The notes: a model not told the origin generated them from the letters alone. DNA of 6,809 bases from a bacterium (GCA_030426295.1 JAUHYY010000057.1:1-6809); one strand, 5' to 3'; counted from the first letter of the stretch, positions 1-5,262 are shown. Translations and numbers: made by a program.

Positions 1-224
1 TTCCAGAATTCGTCTGCAGTTCCTTGTGCGTTTTGTGCATATCGGTTTTCTGCTGCAATGTTGAATAGAATTGGTACTAAATCTAGCCCGGTTACATCTC
101 TTAACATTTCTCTGAACTGATCTACTAGTTGAGGCATTAGATTTCTTCCGTCATCAACACGTTCGCCGCTCTGATCGCCTGATATTTCTACATATTCTCT
201 AGTTGTTCTTGGTACTTGATTCAT
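1..224 (-). CDS. Hypothetical protein, N-terminal part only (gene runs off the left edge)
   Basis: An open frame reads leftward from an ATG at 224-222 to the window edge without a stop, giving 74 complete codons. It begins MNQVPRTTREYVEISGDQ and continues with a probably helical stretch around residues 30-62 that includes QLVDQFREMLRDV and LDLVPILFNIAAENR. No signal peptide or membrane segment is visible in this part, so the protein is probably cytosolic. I do not recognise the family. The start is supported by a TAATAT box six bases upstream, which would put transcription initiation at or next to the A of the ATG. There is no Shine-Dalgarno sequence. It lies downstream of the SIMPL gene on the same strand but is separated from it by a strong hairpin, so it is probably transcribed separately. 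Codon use matches the neighbouring genes. That it is a real gene is likely; its function is unknown. Confidence 0.7.
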   Translation of the reverse strand, partial: MNQVPRTTREYVEISGDQSGERVDDGRNLMPQLVDQFREMLRDVTGLDLVPILFNIAAENRYAQNAQGTADEFW

Positions 225-230
225 TCTTCT

Positions 231-236
231 ATATTA
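231..236 (-). promoter_or_regulatory. Putative -10 box of the left-edge gene
   Basis: Read on the minus strand the bases are TAATAT, six bases before the ATG at 224. A start site seven bases downstream would fall on the A of the ATG, giving a leaderless message. The -35 position would lie inside the neighbouring inverted repeat and has no good match. This is an inference from position and sequence only. Confidence 0.4.
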
Positions 237-270
237 AACAAAGGTACGTATTAAAGCACGTACCTTTGTT
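237..270 (-). terminator. Perfect 13-bp inverted repeat with 8-nt loop, probable terminator of the SIMPL gene
   Basis: The arms AACAAAGGTACGT (237-249) and ACGTACCTTTGTT (258-270) are exact reverse complements around the loop ATTAAAGC. Read on the minus strand, the hairpin ends in CCTTTGTT followed by TAATAT, a loose U-rich tail. It sits between the end of the SIMPL gene and the next minus-strand gene, where an intrinsic terminator is expected. The uridine tract is short, so termination is likely but not certain. The repeat also covers the spacer and -35 zone of the downstream gene's putative promoter, so a repressor operator is an alternative. The 13-8-13 geometry also matches that of tyrosine-recombinase sites, which is treated separately as a finding. 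Confidence 0.55.
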
Positions 271-293
271 ATTTGCAAATTGTAGGCTGTTTG

Positions 294-335
294 CTATCTA
301 ATTCTATATGTAAGCGTCACATTTACTTGATTCTG
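294..335 (-). other. Out-of-frame C-terminal beta-strand of the SIMPL gene (+1 frame)
   Basis: In the frame one base further along the minus strand, positions 335-294 read QNQVNVTLTYRIR and then TAG. An alternating hydrophobic strand of the form Q-x-V-x-V-x-V/L-T-Y-x-I is how SIMPL domains usually end, whereas the in-frame tail ESSKCDAYI does not fit. Skipping one base between about 333 and 360 would join the two frames and move the stop from 304 to 294. I see no known programmed-frameshift signal, such as a slippery run or a stop codon at the junction. An indel in the genome or an error in the assembly is therefore the simplest explanation. Confidence 0.7.
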
Positions 336-1026
336 CGCTGTCTGACGAAAGTGCCATTTCTGTTCTCGCATATTGGAATTCTTCGTCGTATCCGTATTCT
401 GAGTCTGAGATTGCAACTAGTTTACCAAGTTTGAAGTCTCCGGCTTTAGCAAGAGATTTTGCTTTTTCTTTAGCTTTTTCGATTGCTACTTCTCGTGCTT
501 GGTTTCTAAGTTCTGTTGGGTCTTCGATTGTGTAAGAAAGTTGAGAAATCTGTGTTGCTCCATTTTCTACAGCAGCGTTTAGTACTTCTCCCATTTTTTC
601 GAAGTTTCGAGATTTAACTTTTACTCGTTGTGTTGCAGTGTATCCAACAGTTTCTCTTGGTGGGCAAGTTCCATTATCGTCACAATTAAAGTACTGGTAA
701 CGAGGATTTACTGAATAAGAAGTTGTGATGTCTTCTTTTTCTACTCCTAGGGCAAGAAGTGCATCAATGACTGCTTTAGACTTTTGGGCGTTCTCTTGTT
801 GGACTTCAGATGTTTCGAGTCCTCCTTCTGTTTCGATAGTGAAGTTGAACTTAGCAATGTCTGGTGCGCCAGAAACTTCGCCTTCTGATGAAACTCGTAT
901 TTTATTTGAGTCGCTTGATTTGTAAGCACCGTTAGCTAGCAAGAAGCTTCCGCCTGCTGCAATTGTTAATATAAAAATAAATACTGTGAGAGTTACTCCA
1001 AGTACGTTTTGAATTCTTTGATCCAT
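304..1026 (-). CDS. SIMPL (DUF541) domain envelope protein, apparently frameshifted at its C-terminus
   Basis: A 240-residue protein with one N-terminal membrane segment or uncleaved signal anchor (about residues 10-31, rich in V, F, I and L), followed by a soluble extracytoplasmic domain. The segment IRVSSEGEVSGAPDIAKFNF (43-62) is the typical opening of SIMPL/DUF541 domains (YggE and relatives). The mixed alpha/beta body continues to about residue 230, with an amphipathic helix at about 173-194 (ELRNQAREVAIEKAKEKAKSL). Residues 112-122 hold a small insertion with two cysteines (C115, C121) that could form a disulfide. SIMPL proteins are linked to oxidative-stress tolerance and envelope functions, but their biochemistry is poorly defined. 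The frame ends in ESSKCDAYI, unlike the family. The neighbouring frame encodes a family-like ending (see 294-335), so the last nine residues are probably wrong. The start at 1026 is chosen because it includes the membrane segment and lies 25 bases after a TATAAT box. Confidence 0.88.
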   Translation of the reverse strand: MDQRIQNVLGVTLTVFIFILTIAAGGSFLLANGAYKSSDSNKIRVSSEGEVSGAPDIAKFNFTIETEGGLETSEVQQENAQKSKAVIDALLALGVEKEDITTSYSVNPRYQYFNCDDNGTCPPRETVGYTATQRVKVKSRNFEKMGEVLNAAVENGATQISQLSYTIEDPTELRNQAREVAIEKAKEKAKSLAKAGDFKLGKLVAISDSEYGYDEEFQYARTEMALSSDSAESSKCDAYI

Positions 1027-1051
1027 GTGAAATAATTAAATTCGTAGAAGG

Positions 1052-1057
1052 ATTATA
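1052..1057 (-). promoter_or_regulatory. -10 box of the SIMPL gene
   Basis: A perfect TATAAT on the minus strand, 25 bases before the ATG at 1026. It predicts a 5' leader of about 18-19 nt with no Shine-Dalgarno sequence. The -35 position at 1080-1075 (TTTAAT) is a weak match at a 17-bp spacing. It is divergent from the K+ channel promoter at 1126-1153. Confidence 0.5.
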
Positions 1058-1125
1058 GTCCTATTAAAATGATAATTAAAATACTGTAGCTGTCATCTTT
1101 CTGATTTTATGCTGTAATTTCATCT

Positions 1126-1153
1126 TTGATAGATTACGATTTCATGGTATAAT
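1126..1153 (+). promoter_or_regulatory. Promoter of the K+ channel gene (TTGATA, 16 bp, extended TATAAT)
   Basis: A near-consensus sigma70-type promoter: TTGATA at 1126-1131, a 16-bp spacer and TATAAT at 1148-1153, preceded by TGG (extended -10). Initiation about seven bases downstream would fall near 1160, two to three bases before the TTG codon at 1163. Confidence 0.65.
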
Positions 1154-1162
1154 TAACAAACA

Positions 1163-1516
1163 TTGCCGAACCAAAAATCAGAACTCAAAAAAACTATTAT
1201 GAAAAAAGCTGTACCTAAACTTACAAAAGAATTCTATCAAGCTGTGACTGATGCAGAGTTTCTAGTACTATTTGTACTTACATTGGCGACCCTACTATCT
1301 GGTACAATAGTGTATCACTTTATTGAAGGATGGAGTTTTTTAGATTCATTTTACTTCACTACTGTTACACTTACTACAGTTGGATACGGTGACATTAGCC
1401 CGGCTACTGACTTAGGAAAAATTTTTACTGTTATCTATTTGTTTACTGGTATAGGTATTTTCTTAGGTTTTGTAAATTTAGTTGCTGGGAAAGTAAGTAA
1501 AAAGTGGTTCAATTGA
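1163..1516 (+). CDS. Two-transmembrane potassium channel subunit (Ion_trans_2 / KcsA-like)
   Basis: A 117-residue pore-forming subunit: cytoplasmic N-terminus, first membrane helix at about residues 33-53, re-entrant pore helix at 58-71, selectivity filter T72-V-G-Y-G-D77 (1376-1393), and second membrane helix at about 84-108. TVGYGD is the signature filter of K+-selective channels, and four subunits would form one pore. There is no RCK/TrkA-N, cyclic-nucleotide or voltage-sensor domain, and the chain ends about ten residues after the second helix. Gating must therefore be intrinsic or depend on a partner. Two starts are possible. TTG at 1163 lies nine bases after a TATAAT box and would give an almost leaderless mRNA. 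ATG at 1199 would remove 12 residues (MPNQKSELKKTI) and leave a 39-nt leader without a Shine-Dalgarno sequence. I prefer TTG because its box-to-start spacing matches other genes here. The stop codon overlaps the next gene's -35 box. Confidence 0.93.
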   Translation: MPNQKSELKKTIMKKAVPKLTKEFYQAVTDAEFLVLFVLTLATLLSGTIVYHFIEGWSFLDSFYFTTVTLTTVGYGDISPATDLGKIFTVIYLFTGIGIFLGFVNLVAGKVSKKWFN

Positions 1517-1543
1517 CAGTTCTATTTTTAGGTGTAGTATAAT
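1513..1543 (+). promoter_or_regulatory. Promoter of the 188-aa gene (TTGACA, 19 bp, TATAAT)
   Basis: A consensus TTGACA at 1513-1518 overlaps the TGA stop of the K+ channel gene (1514-1516). A perfect TATAAT follows at 1538-1543. The 19-bp spacer is longer than the ideal 17. The predicted start near 1550 gives a leader of about 11-12 nt before the ATG at 1562, without a Shine-Dalgarno sequence. Confidence 0.55.
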
Positions 1544-1561
1544 GTCTACTTAATTTTAGAC

Positions 1562-2128
1562 ATGACTAATCCTCCTCGATTACCTAGCACTAGCGGTTTA
1601 AGATTGGATGTTAATAACGTTAGCCTAGCTTTTGGCTACGATTCTACAAAGGCAGATATTGATAAGGCTATAGAGAGAATGGTGAGCGTTAGATCCCTAG
1701 ATGAAATGATAAGGTTTTCATTAAATTTTAAAGGGGATATTGACCTTGATGAACTGAGACGGCTTGTTCGAGAAAATCTAGAAGGAGATCATGATTATTC
1801 TGATAAAGAAGTGAAGCTCATATGTGTAACTACTAAAGTTGTTGTAGCGTTAAGATATCTTAAGTGTGGTATCATTTTTGGGTTTACTCTTAAATTGGCT
1901 AAAAAAATTCTAAATACCTATAAAGATGAGGATCTTGTTGAATATAGTGGCAATAAAATAAGTGTAAGAACAGCAAATACAATTCTTGGTGCTACTGATA
2001 ATGCTAAGCTTGAAAATTATACCGATTTTTACCTAGCATTACTTAACGCGGTAATAATAAATAGGACCATAAAAGTCACTGCTCCCCCTGCTAAACCTGG
2101 TGAGCCTTGGAGATGGGGCGATGAATAA
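1562..2128 (+). CDS. Hypothetical protein, 188 aa
   Basis: I do not recognise this protein. It starts with a Pro/Ser/Thr-rich, probably disordered segment (residues 2-12) and ends with another low-complexity tail (about 174-188: APPAKPGEPWRWGDE). The core (about 27-172) looks mostly helical. One region (61-72, DLDELRRLVREN) is strongly charged. Residues 86-112 are quite hydrophobic but contain R98 and K101, so I read them as a buried helix pair and not a membrane span. The reading frame is fully open, has AT-rich codon use like its neighbours, and has its own promoter, so it is probably expressed. The ATG at 1562 lies 18 bases after TATAAT. It sits between two cation-transport genes, but the separate promoters give no evidence that it works with them. 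A lineage-restricted cytosolic protein is the best description. Confidence 0.75.
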   Translation: MTNPPRLPSTSGLRLDVNNVSLAFGYDSTKADIDKAIERMVSVRSLDEMIRFSLNFKGDIDLDELRRLVRENLEGDHDYSDKEVKLICVTTKVVVALRYLKCGIIFGFTLKLAKKILNTYKDEDLVEYSGNKISVRTANTILGATDNAKLENYTDFYLALLNAVIINRTIKVTAPPAKPGEPWRWGDE

Positions 2129-2173
2129 TATATGCTTTGTAAGTCTTGGGTTTTAGTTTAGAATTAACTGGAC

Positions 2174-2179
2174 TATAAT
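2174..2179 (+). promoter_or_regulatory. -10 box of the Na+/Ca2+ exchanger gene
   Basis: A perfect TATAAT nine bases before the ATG at 2189, predicting a leader of about two to four nt. The -35 position at 2151-2156 (TTTTAG, 17-bp spacer) is a poor match. Confidence 0.55.
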
Positions 2180-2188
2180 TTTTGAAGT

Positions 2189-3148
2189 ATGCTTACTTTT
2201 GTTTTGTTTATATTAGGGTTTATATTCTTAATAAAAGGTGCCGATCTTCTTGTTGAAGGAGCCTCTGCGATTTCTAAAAAGTTAGGAGTTTCTTCATTAG
2301 TTATAGGTTTAACCGTTGTATCTTTTGGTACATCTGCCCCAGAACTAGTTGTTAATGTAATATCTGGTCTTCAAGGTGCATCTGATATTGGTATCGGTAA
2401 TGTGCTTGGTAGTAATGTTGCGAACATACTATTGATACTTGGTGTAGCTGCTGCAATAAATGAGATTCATATTAAGAAAGGTTTATTGGCTCGAGAAGTT
2501 CCTTTTAGTATGCTTGCTATTTTAGTTGTTGCCTTGATGGCGAATGATTCAATTTTAAGTGGTCGAGGCTTTAGTGAAATTGATAGAATTGATGGATTAG
2601 TACTGCTTAGTTTCTTCGCGATCTTTATGTATTACATGGCATCGAACAAACAACATGAACTTTTCGCAGACAATCCTGAGGTGAAGAAACTTCCTACTCA
2701 TGTTTCTGTGATTTATGTTTTGGTAGGTATCGTAGGATTAACTTTAGGTGGTAAATGGATTGTTGATGGAGGTATGGAAATAGCAAGAATGTTAAACATA
2801 AGTGAGAACCTAGTTGGTTTAACACTTGTAGCTATTGGTACTTCATTGCCTGAACTTGCTACCTCTGTAGTTGCTGCTTTAAAGAAAGAATCAGATATTG
2901 CGATTGGTAATGTGGTTGGTTCGAATATATTTAACTTATTTTTCATTCTTGGTGTGAGTGCAACTATTACTCCTATTCCGTTTAATCCTGAGATAAATAA
3001 CGTTGATGTGTTAATGGTTGGAATAGCGTCTGTGCTTCTATTTATGGCTGTATCAGTTGATAAAAAAGCTGTTATGCAAAAATGGAATGGATATTCATTC
3101 CTGCTATTTTATGCTGCCTACATTGGATTCTTGGTTTGGAGGGGGTAG
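2189..3148 (+). CDS. yrbG: CaCA-family sodium/calcium exchanger (YrbG-like)
   Basis: A 319-residue inner-membrane antiporter with two homologous halves, the usual architecture and length for prokaryotic YrbG/CaxA exchangers of about ten helices. The first alpha-repeat holds SFGTSAPEL (45-53) and GNVLGSNVANILLILG (70-85). The second repeats it as AIGTSLPEL (215-223) and GNVVGSNIFNLFFILG (240-255). E52 and E222 in the GTS-PEL motifs are the conserved ion-binding acids of the family, and both are present, as are the GSN asparagines. The halves are joined by a hydrophilic loop at about residues 152-170. In the family these proteins usually expel Ca2+ in exchange for Na+ or H+; the coupling ion cannot be read from sequence. 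The ATG is nine bases after TATAAT. The gene ends 43 bases before the stop of the convergent methyltransferase gene. The symbol denotes the family, not proven orthology. Confidence 0.95.
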   Translation: MLTFVLFILGFIFLIKGADLLVEGASAISKKLGVSSLVIGLTVVSFGTSAPELVVNVISGLQGASDIGIGNVLGSNVANILLILGVAAAINEIHIKKGLLAREVPFSMLAILVVALMANDSILSGRGFSEIDRIDGLVLLSFFAIFMYYMASNKQHELFADNPEVKKLPTHVSVIYVLVGIVGLTLGGKWIVDGGMEIARMLNISENLVGLTLVAIGTSLPELATSVVAALKKESDIAIGNVVGSNIFNLFFILGVSATITPIPFNPEINNVDVLMVGIASVLLFMAVSVDKKAVMQKWNGYSFLLFYAAYIGFLVWRG

Positions 3149-3155
3149 GGAGATT

Positions 3156-3186
3156 AATAATTAATAATTATTGATTGTTAATTATT
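3156..3186. terminator. AT-only hairpin between convergent genes, possible weak terminator
   Basis: AATAATTAA (3156-3164) pairs perfectly with TTAATTATT (3178-3186) around a 13-base loop that can itself form alternative pairings. It lies in the 43-base gap between the stops of the exchanger and the methyltransferase genes. All nine pairs are A-T and neither side has a proper T-run, so termination here would be weak. The call rests mainly on location. Confidence 0.3.
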
Positions 3187-3191
3187 GAGGG

Positions 3192-3749
3192 CTATTTTGT
3201 GTAAACTCTGATGCCGTCTTTGTCGTAGGTTGGTTTTATGCTTGGAAGTCTGAACGAGTTTGAGATTACTTTGCATCCTGGTTTTAGGGTTGGCCAGATG
3301 TCTTTTTCTAGTTTTTCCATTGTTTGTACAAGTAAGAAGCAGAAAATTATATCTGCGTCTTGGTAGTTTTGTGTCCAGAAGTCACGGTACTTGATAGTGA
3401 CTTTTGGGTAGAATAGCGCTTTAACTTTTGCCCAAATGTAAACTGGGATTGAGAGTTCTAATCCTACTGCTGTGGCACCTTCTTTTGCTGCAGCAAAGAC
3501 TATCCGACCGTCGCCACAACCTAAGTCGTAGACTTTTTGGCCTTCTTTGATTTTGGCGATCTTGATCATTTGCTTAACTCGCTTTCTTGTTGTTGGCAAG
3601 AAGGGTGCACCTTTTACCATGGCGTATAATCCTGGTACAGAGAGTGCGAGTAAAACCCAGAAAATAATCATTCCGTCGTCCCACCCCATATATATAAGTA
3701 ATGGGCTAAGAATTAGCAGGTAAAGCCCAAGATAAAATGCCTCAATCAT
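3192..3749 (-). CDS. Membrane-anchored class I SAM-dependent methyltransferase (FAM173-like)
   Basis: A 185-residue protein with two N-terminal hydrophobic helices (about 4-21 and 27-45) followed by a compact Rossmann methyltransferase domain facing the cytoplasm. Motif I is VYDLGCGDGRI (73-83), the SAM-binding glycine loop, and the acidic residue E98 in AVGLELS fits the ribose-binding position. The linker PFLPTTRKRVKQMIKIA (49-65) just before motif I, and the late SNSFRLPSIKPTY segment (163-175), resemble the FAM173/ATPSCKMT group. Its eukaryotic members methylate a lysine of ATP synthase subunit c. That target is only an analogy here, and a lipid or another membrane protein is equally possible. 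The ATG overlaps the end of the upstream RNA methylase gene by eight bases (3742-3749). The two are probably one transcript, with translation coupling replacing a Shine-Dalgarno sequence. Confidence 0.85.
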   Translation of the reverse strand: MIEAFYLGLYLLILSPLLIYMGWDDGMIIFWVLLALSVPGLYAMVKGAPFLPTTRKRVKQMIKIAKIKEGQKVYDLGCGDGRIVFAAAKEGATAVGLELSIPVYIWAKVKALFYPKVTIKYRDFWTQNYQDADIIFCFLLVQTMEKLEKDIWPTLKPGCKVISNSFRLPSIKPTYDKDGIRVYTK

Positions 3750-4713
3750 TCTTGATTAGTTTAGCTATATAAAATCCCTCTACTTCTTTGGTTGGCATGA
3801 TTCGAAGAGTGTCTGCGATTGCAGGATCAATGCCTTTGTCGTTCCATGATTTTAATGATGGCATTGGCTTTAGTCCGTCGAGGTTGATTGGTTCGATTTT
3901 CACTTCTTCGGGGAACCTTTGCATTAATTTCTGAACTTGTAGTTCGTTTTCTTCAGGTGCAAATGTACAAGTTGAATAAACTAATACTCCCCCTTTTTTA
4001 AGTTTTGGCCATGCTGACAAAATGAGTTGTCTTTGTTTATAAGCCATGTCTTTGATTTTGTGCTTGTTCCAGTAAAGAAAGGTTTTTCTTTCTGATTCGT
4101 TGAACCTGGTTTCTGCGCTACATGGTGCGTCGAGTAAAATTTTATCGAATGTTTCGTCTTCAAACTCTCGGCAAAGTGATGCTCCGTGTTCCATTCTAAG
4201 TTTTACGAAGTCGCCTGCTCCGAGATTTTCTAAATTATGCTGGAGCTTAAAGAATCTCACTTTATTAACATCGTTGGCGGTGAAATCCCCTTCTAAATTC
4301 ATCATTGCGGCTATTTGAGAAGTCTTGCTGCCTGGTGCTGCAGTTAGATCTAAAACTGTTTCGCCTGGCTGTGGCTCAAGTACAACTGGTGGGACCATGC
4401 TGGCAAGACTTTGAATATAGATTTCGCCATTCTCGTAGATATCTAGGCTCATCAGGTCTTTCTTGCTTTTGTTCTGAAGAATGAATGCATCTTTGTACCA
4501 TGTAGGCTGAGTAACTTTGAATCCATTTTGAGTAAGGATTTCTTTTACTTTTTCTGGAGTTGTTTTAATTGTGTTTGCCCTAAAGGTTGTTGGGCGTTCA
4601 GTGAAAGTCTTTGATACTTGGGAGAATAGGGTTGGGGTTTGGCAGATCTTTTTGAGTCTTTCAAAAAATTCTTCTGGGATTTGAGTGCGCTGTTTCTTCT
4701 TTTTTTTCGCCAT
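3742..4713 (-). CDS. RNA cytosine-C5 methyltransferase of the NOL1/NOP2/Sun (RsmB/RsmF) family
   Basis: A 323-residue SAM-dependent enzyme that forms 5-methylcytosine in RNA, most likely rRNA. It has a lysine-rich start (residues 3-7) and a small N-terminal domain with the family's FRAN motif (44-48, TFRAN) and YIQSLASM (99-106) leading into the catalytic fold. Motif I is LDLTAAPGSKT (121-131). D148 in ANDVN fits the ribose-binding site. Motif IV is LLDAPCS (193-199) with C198, and motif VI is YSTCT (246-250) with C249. Family knowledge makes the TC cysteine (C249) the nucleophile and the PC cysteine (C198) the one needed to release product, and both are present. The end EGFYIAKL (312-319) is also typical. 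There is no extra RNA-binding domain such as PUA or NusB, so the target cytosine cannot be assigned. It is the first gene of a two-gene unit; the start lies eight bases after a TATAAA box. Confidence 0.95.
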   Translation of the reverse strand: MAKKKKKQRTQIPEEFFERLKKICQTPTLFSQVSKTFTERPTTFRANTIKTTPEKVKEILTQNGFKVTQPTWYKDAFILQNKSKKDLMSLDIYENGEIYIQSLASMVPPVVLEPQPGETVLDLTAAPGSKTSQIAAMMNLEGDFTANDVNKVRFFKLQHNLENLGAGDFVKLRMEHGASLCREFEDETFDKILLDAPCSAETRFNESERKTFLYWNKHKIKDMAYKQRQLILSAWPKLKKGGVLVYSTCTFAPEENELQVQKLMQRFPEEVKIEPINLDGLKPMPSLKSWNDKGIDPAIADTLRIMPTKEVEGFYIAKLIKND

Positions 4714-4721
4714 TTCTTGAG

Positions 4722-4727
4722 TTTATA
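4722..4727 (-). promoter_or_regulatory. -10 box of the RNA methyltransferase pair
   Basis: TATAAA on the minus strand, eight bases before the ATG at 4713, predicting a leader of about two nt. No good -35 box is seen; its expected place overlaps the -35 zone of the divergent 159-aa gene. Confidence 0.45.
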
Positions 4728-4752
4728 CCGATTTTAGTGTATATTAATATGA

Positions 4753-4758
4753 TATAAA
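4753..4758 (+). promoter_or_regulatory. -10 box of the 159-aa gene
   Basis: TATAAA nine bases before the ATG at 4768, predicting a leader of about two nt. A second candidate, TATATT at 4740-4745, would give a leader of about 16 nt. No clear -35 box is present. It lies back to back with the -10 box at 4722-4727, with 25 bases between them. Confidence 0.45.
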
Positions 4759-4767
4759 TTTCTATAA

Positions 4768-5247
4768 ATGAATTCGACTACAGCAGGACGTAAAATTGAT
4801 CGTATTGATTTGGTGACTCGAGACTGTGAGGTCTTTGATAGATATGTAAAGGCTGCAGGTAAAAAACCGAAAGAGTTCAAAGGTAGTACTGCTAAGTTTA
4901 GAGACTATGTGAAAGACAGAGTAGCTGAAGTGCTGCTGGGTCCAGATGAGGATAGTAATGTTATTTTTGATACTATTAATTTTGACGGTAAGGAACTCGC
5001 GGTACTCGAATACATAAGAAGATATATGGAGTATCTTATTTATAATGGTACTTTAGAGGATTTAAGAGGTAACCTAACTAGAACAGATCGGATTTATCTT
5101 GAAGATATAAATCTATTTCAAGTTGGTAGATATTTAAAAGACCTAAAGGGTGGTCATTCAAGACTTGTTGCTCAGCTTGAAAGGGAGGAGCTTGATGTTA
5201 ATCAAGTTATTTCAAAACTAGAGCAAGAACTTAAATCTCAGTCTTAG
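4768..5247 (+). CDS. Hypothetical protein, 159 aa, helical with C-terminal coiled coil
   Basis: I do not recognise this protein. It is highly charged and appears almost entirely helical, with no membrane segment or signal peptide. Residues 9-58 are rich in K, R, D and E. A hydrophobic helix follows at about 76-92 (ELAVLEYIRRYMEYLIY). The C-terminal 25-30 residues (about 130-157: SRLVAQLEREELDVNQVISK and LEQELK) have heptad spacing consistent with a short coiled coil, suggesting self-association or a helical partner. There are no catalytic motifs that I can name. The gene is divergent from the RNA methyltransferase across a 54-base gap with facing promoters, and its stop lies 56 bases before tRNA-Leu. 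Its codon use matches the neighbours. A small cytosolic structural or regulatory protein is possible, but that is a guess. Confidence 0.75.
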   Translation: MNSTTAGRKIDRIDLVTRDCEVFDRYVKAAGKKPKEFKGSTAKFRDYVKDRVAEVLLGPDEDSNVIFDTINFDGKELAVLEYIRRYMEYLIYNGTLEDLRGNLTRTDRIYLEDINLFQVGRYLKDLKGGHSRLVAQLEREELDVNQVISKLEQELKSQS

Positions 5248-5255
5248 TAGACTGA
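5238..5255 (+). repeat. Small hairpin spanning the stop codon of the 159-aa gene
   Basis: TCAGTCT (5238-5244) pairs perfectly with AGACTGA (5249-5255). The four-base loop TAGT contains the TAG stop codon (5245-5247). No T-run follows directly; AAAATT comes next and the T8 tract starts only at 5279. It is a poor intrinsic terminator but may protect the mRNA 3' end. Confidence 0.35.
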
Positions 5256-5262
5256 AAATTAG

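Noticed and set aside
237..270. Reading the 34-bp inverted repeat as a chromosomal dif site or an IS terminal repeat
   Set aside because: dif sites are about 28 bp with a 6-bp centre. Terminal repeats need a transposase between two separated copies, and none is present.
725..925. Plus-strand open frame of 66 codons inside the SIMPL gene
   Set aside because: It lies wholly inside a well-supported minus-strand gene, has a low-complexity serine-rich translation and no promoter. It is a shadow frame.
2713..2946. Minus-strand open frame of 77 codons inside the exchanger gene
   Set aside because: It is antisense to the second conserved alpha-repeat of the exchanger, and its translation shows no domain. 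It is a shadow frame.
4100..4318. Plus-strand open frame of 72 codons inside the RNA methyltransferase gene
   Set aside because: It is antisense to the conserved motif I to motif IV region; its openness follows from the codon use of the real gene.
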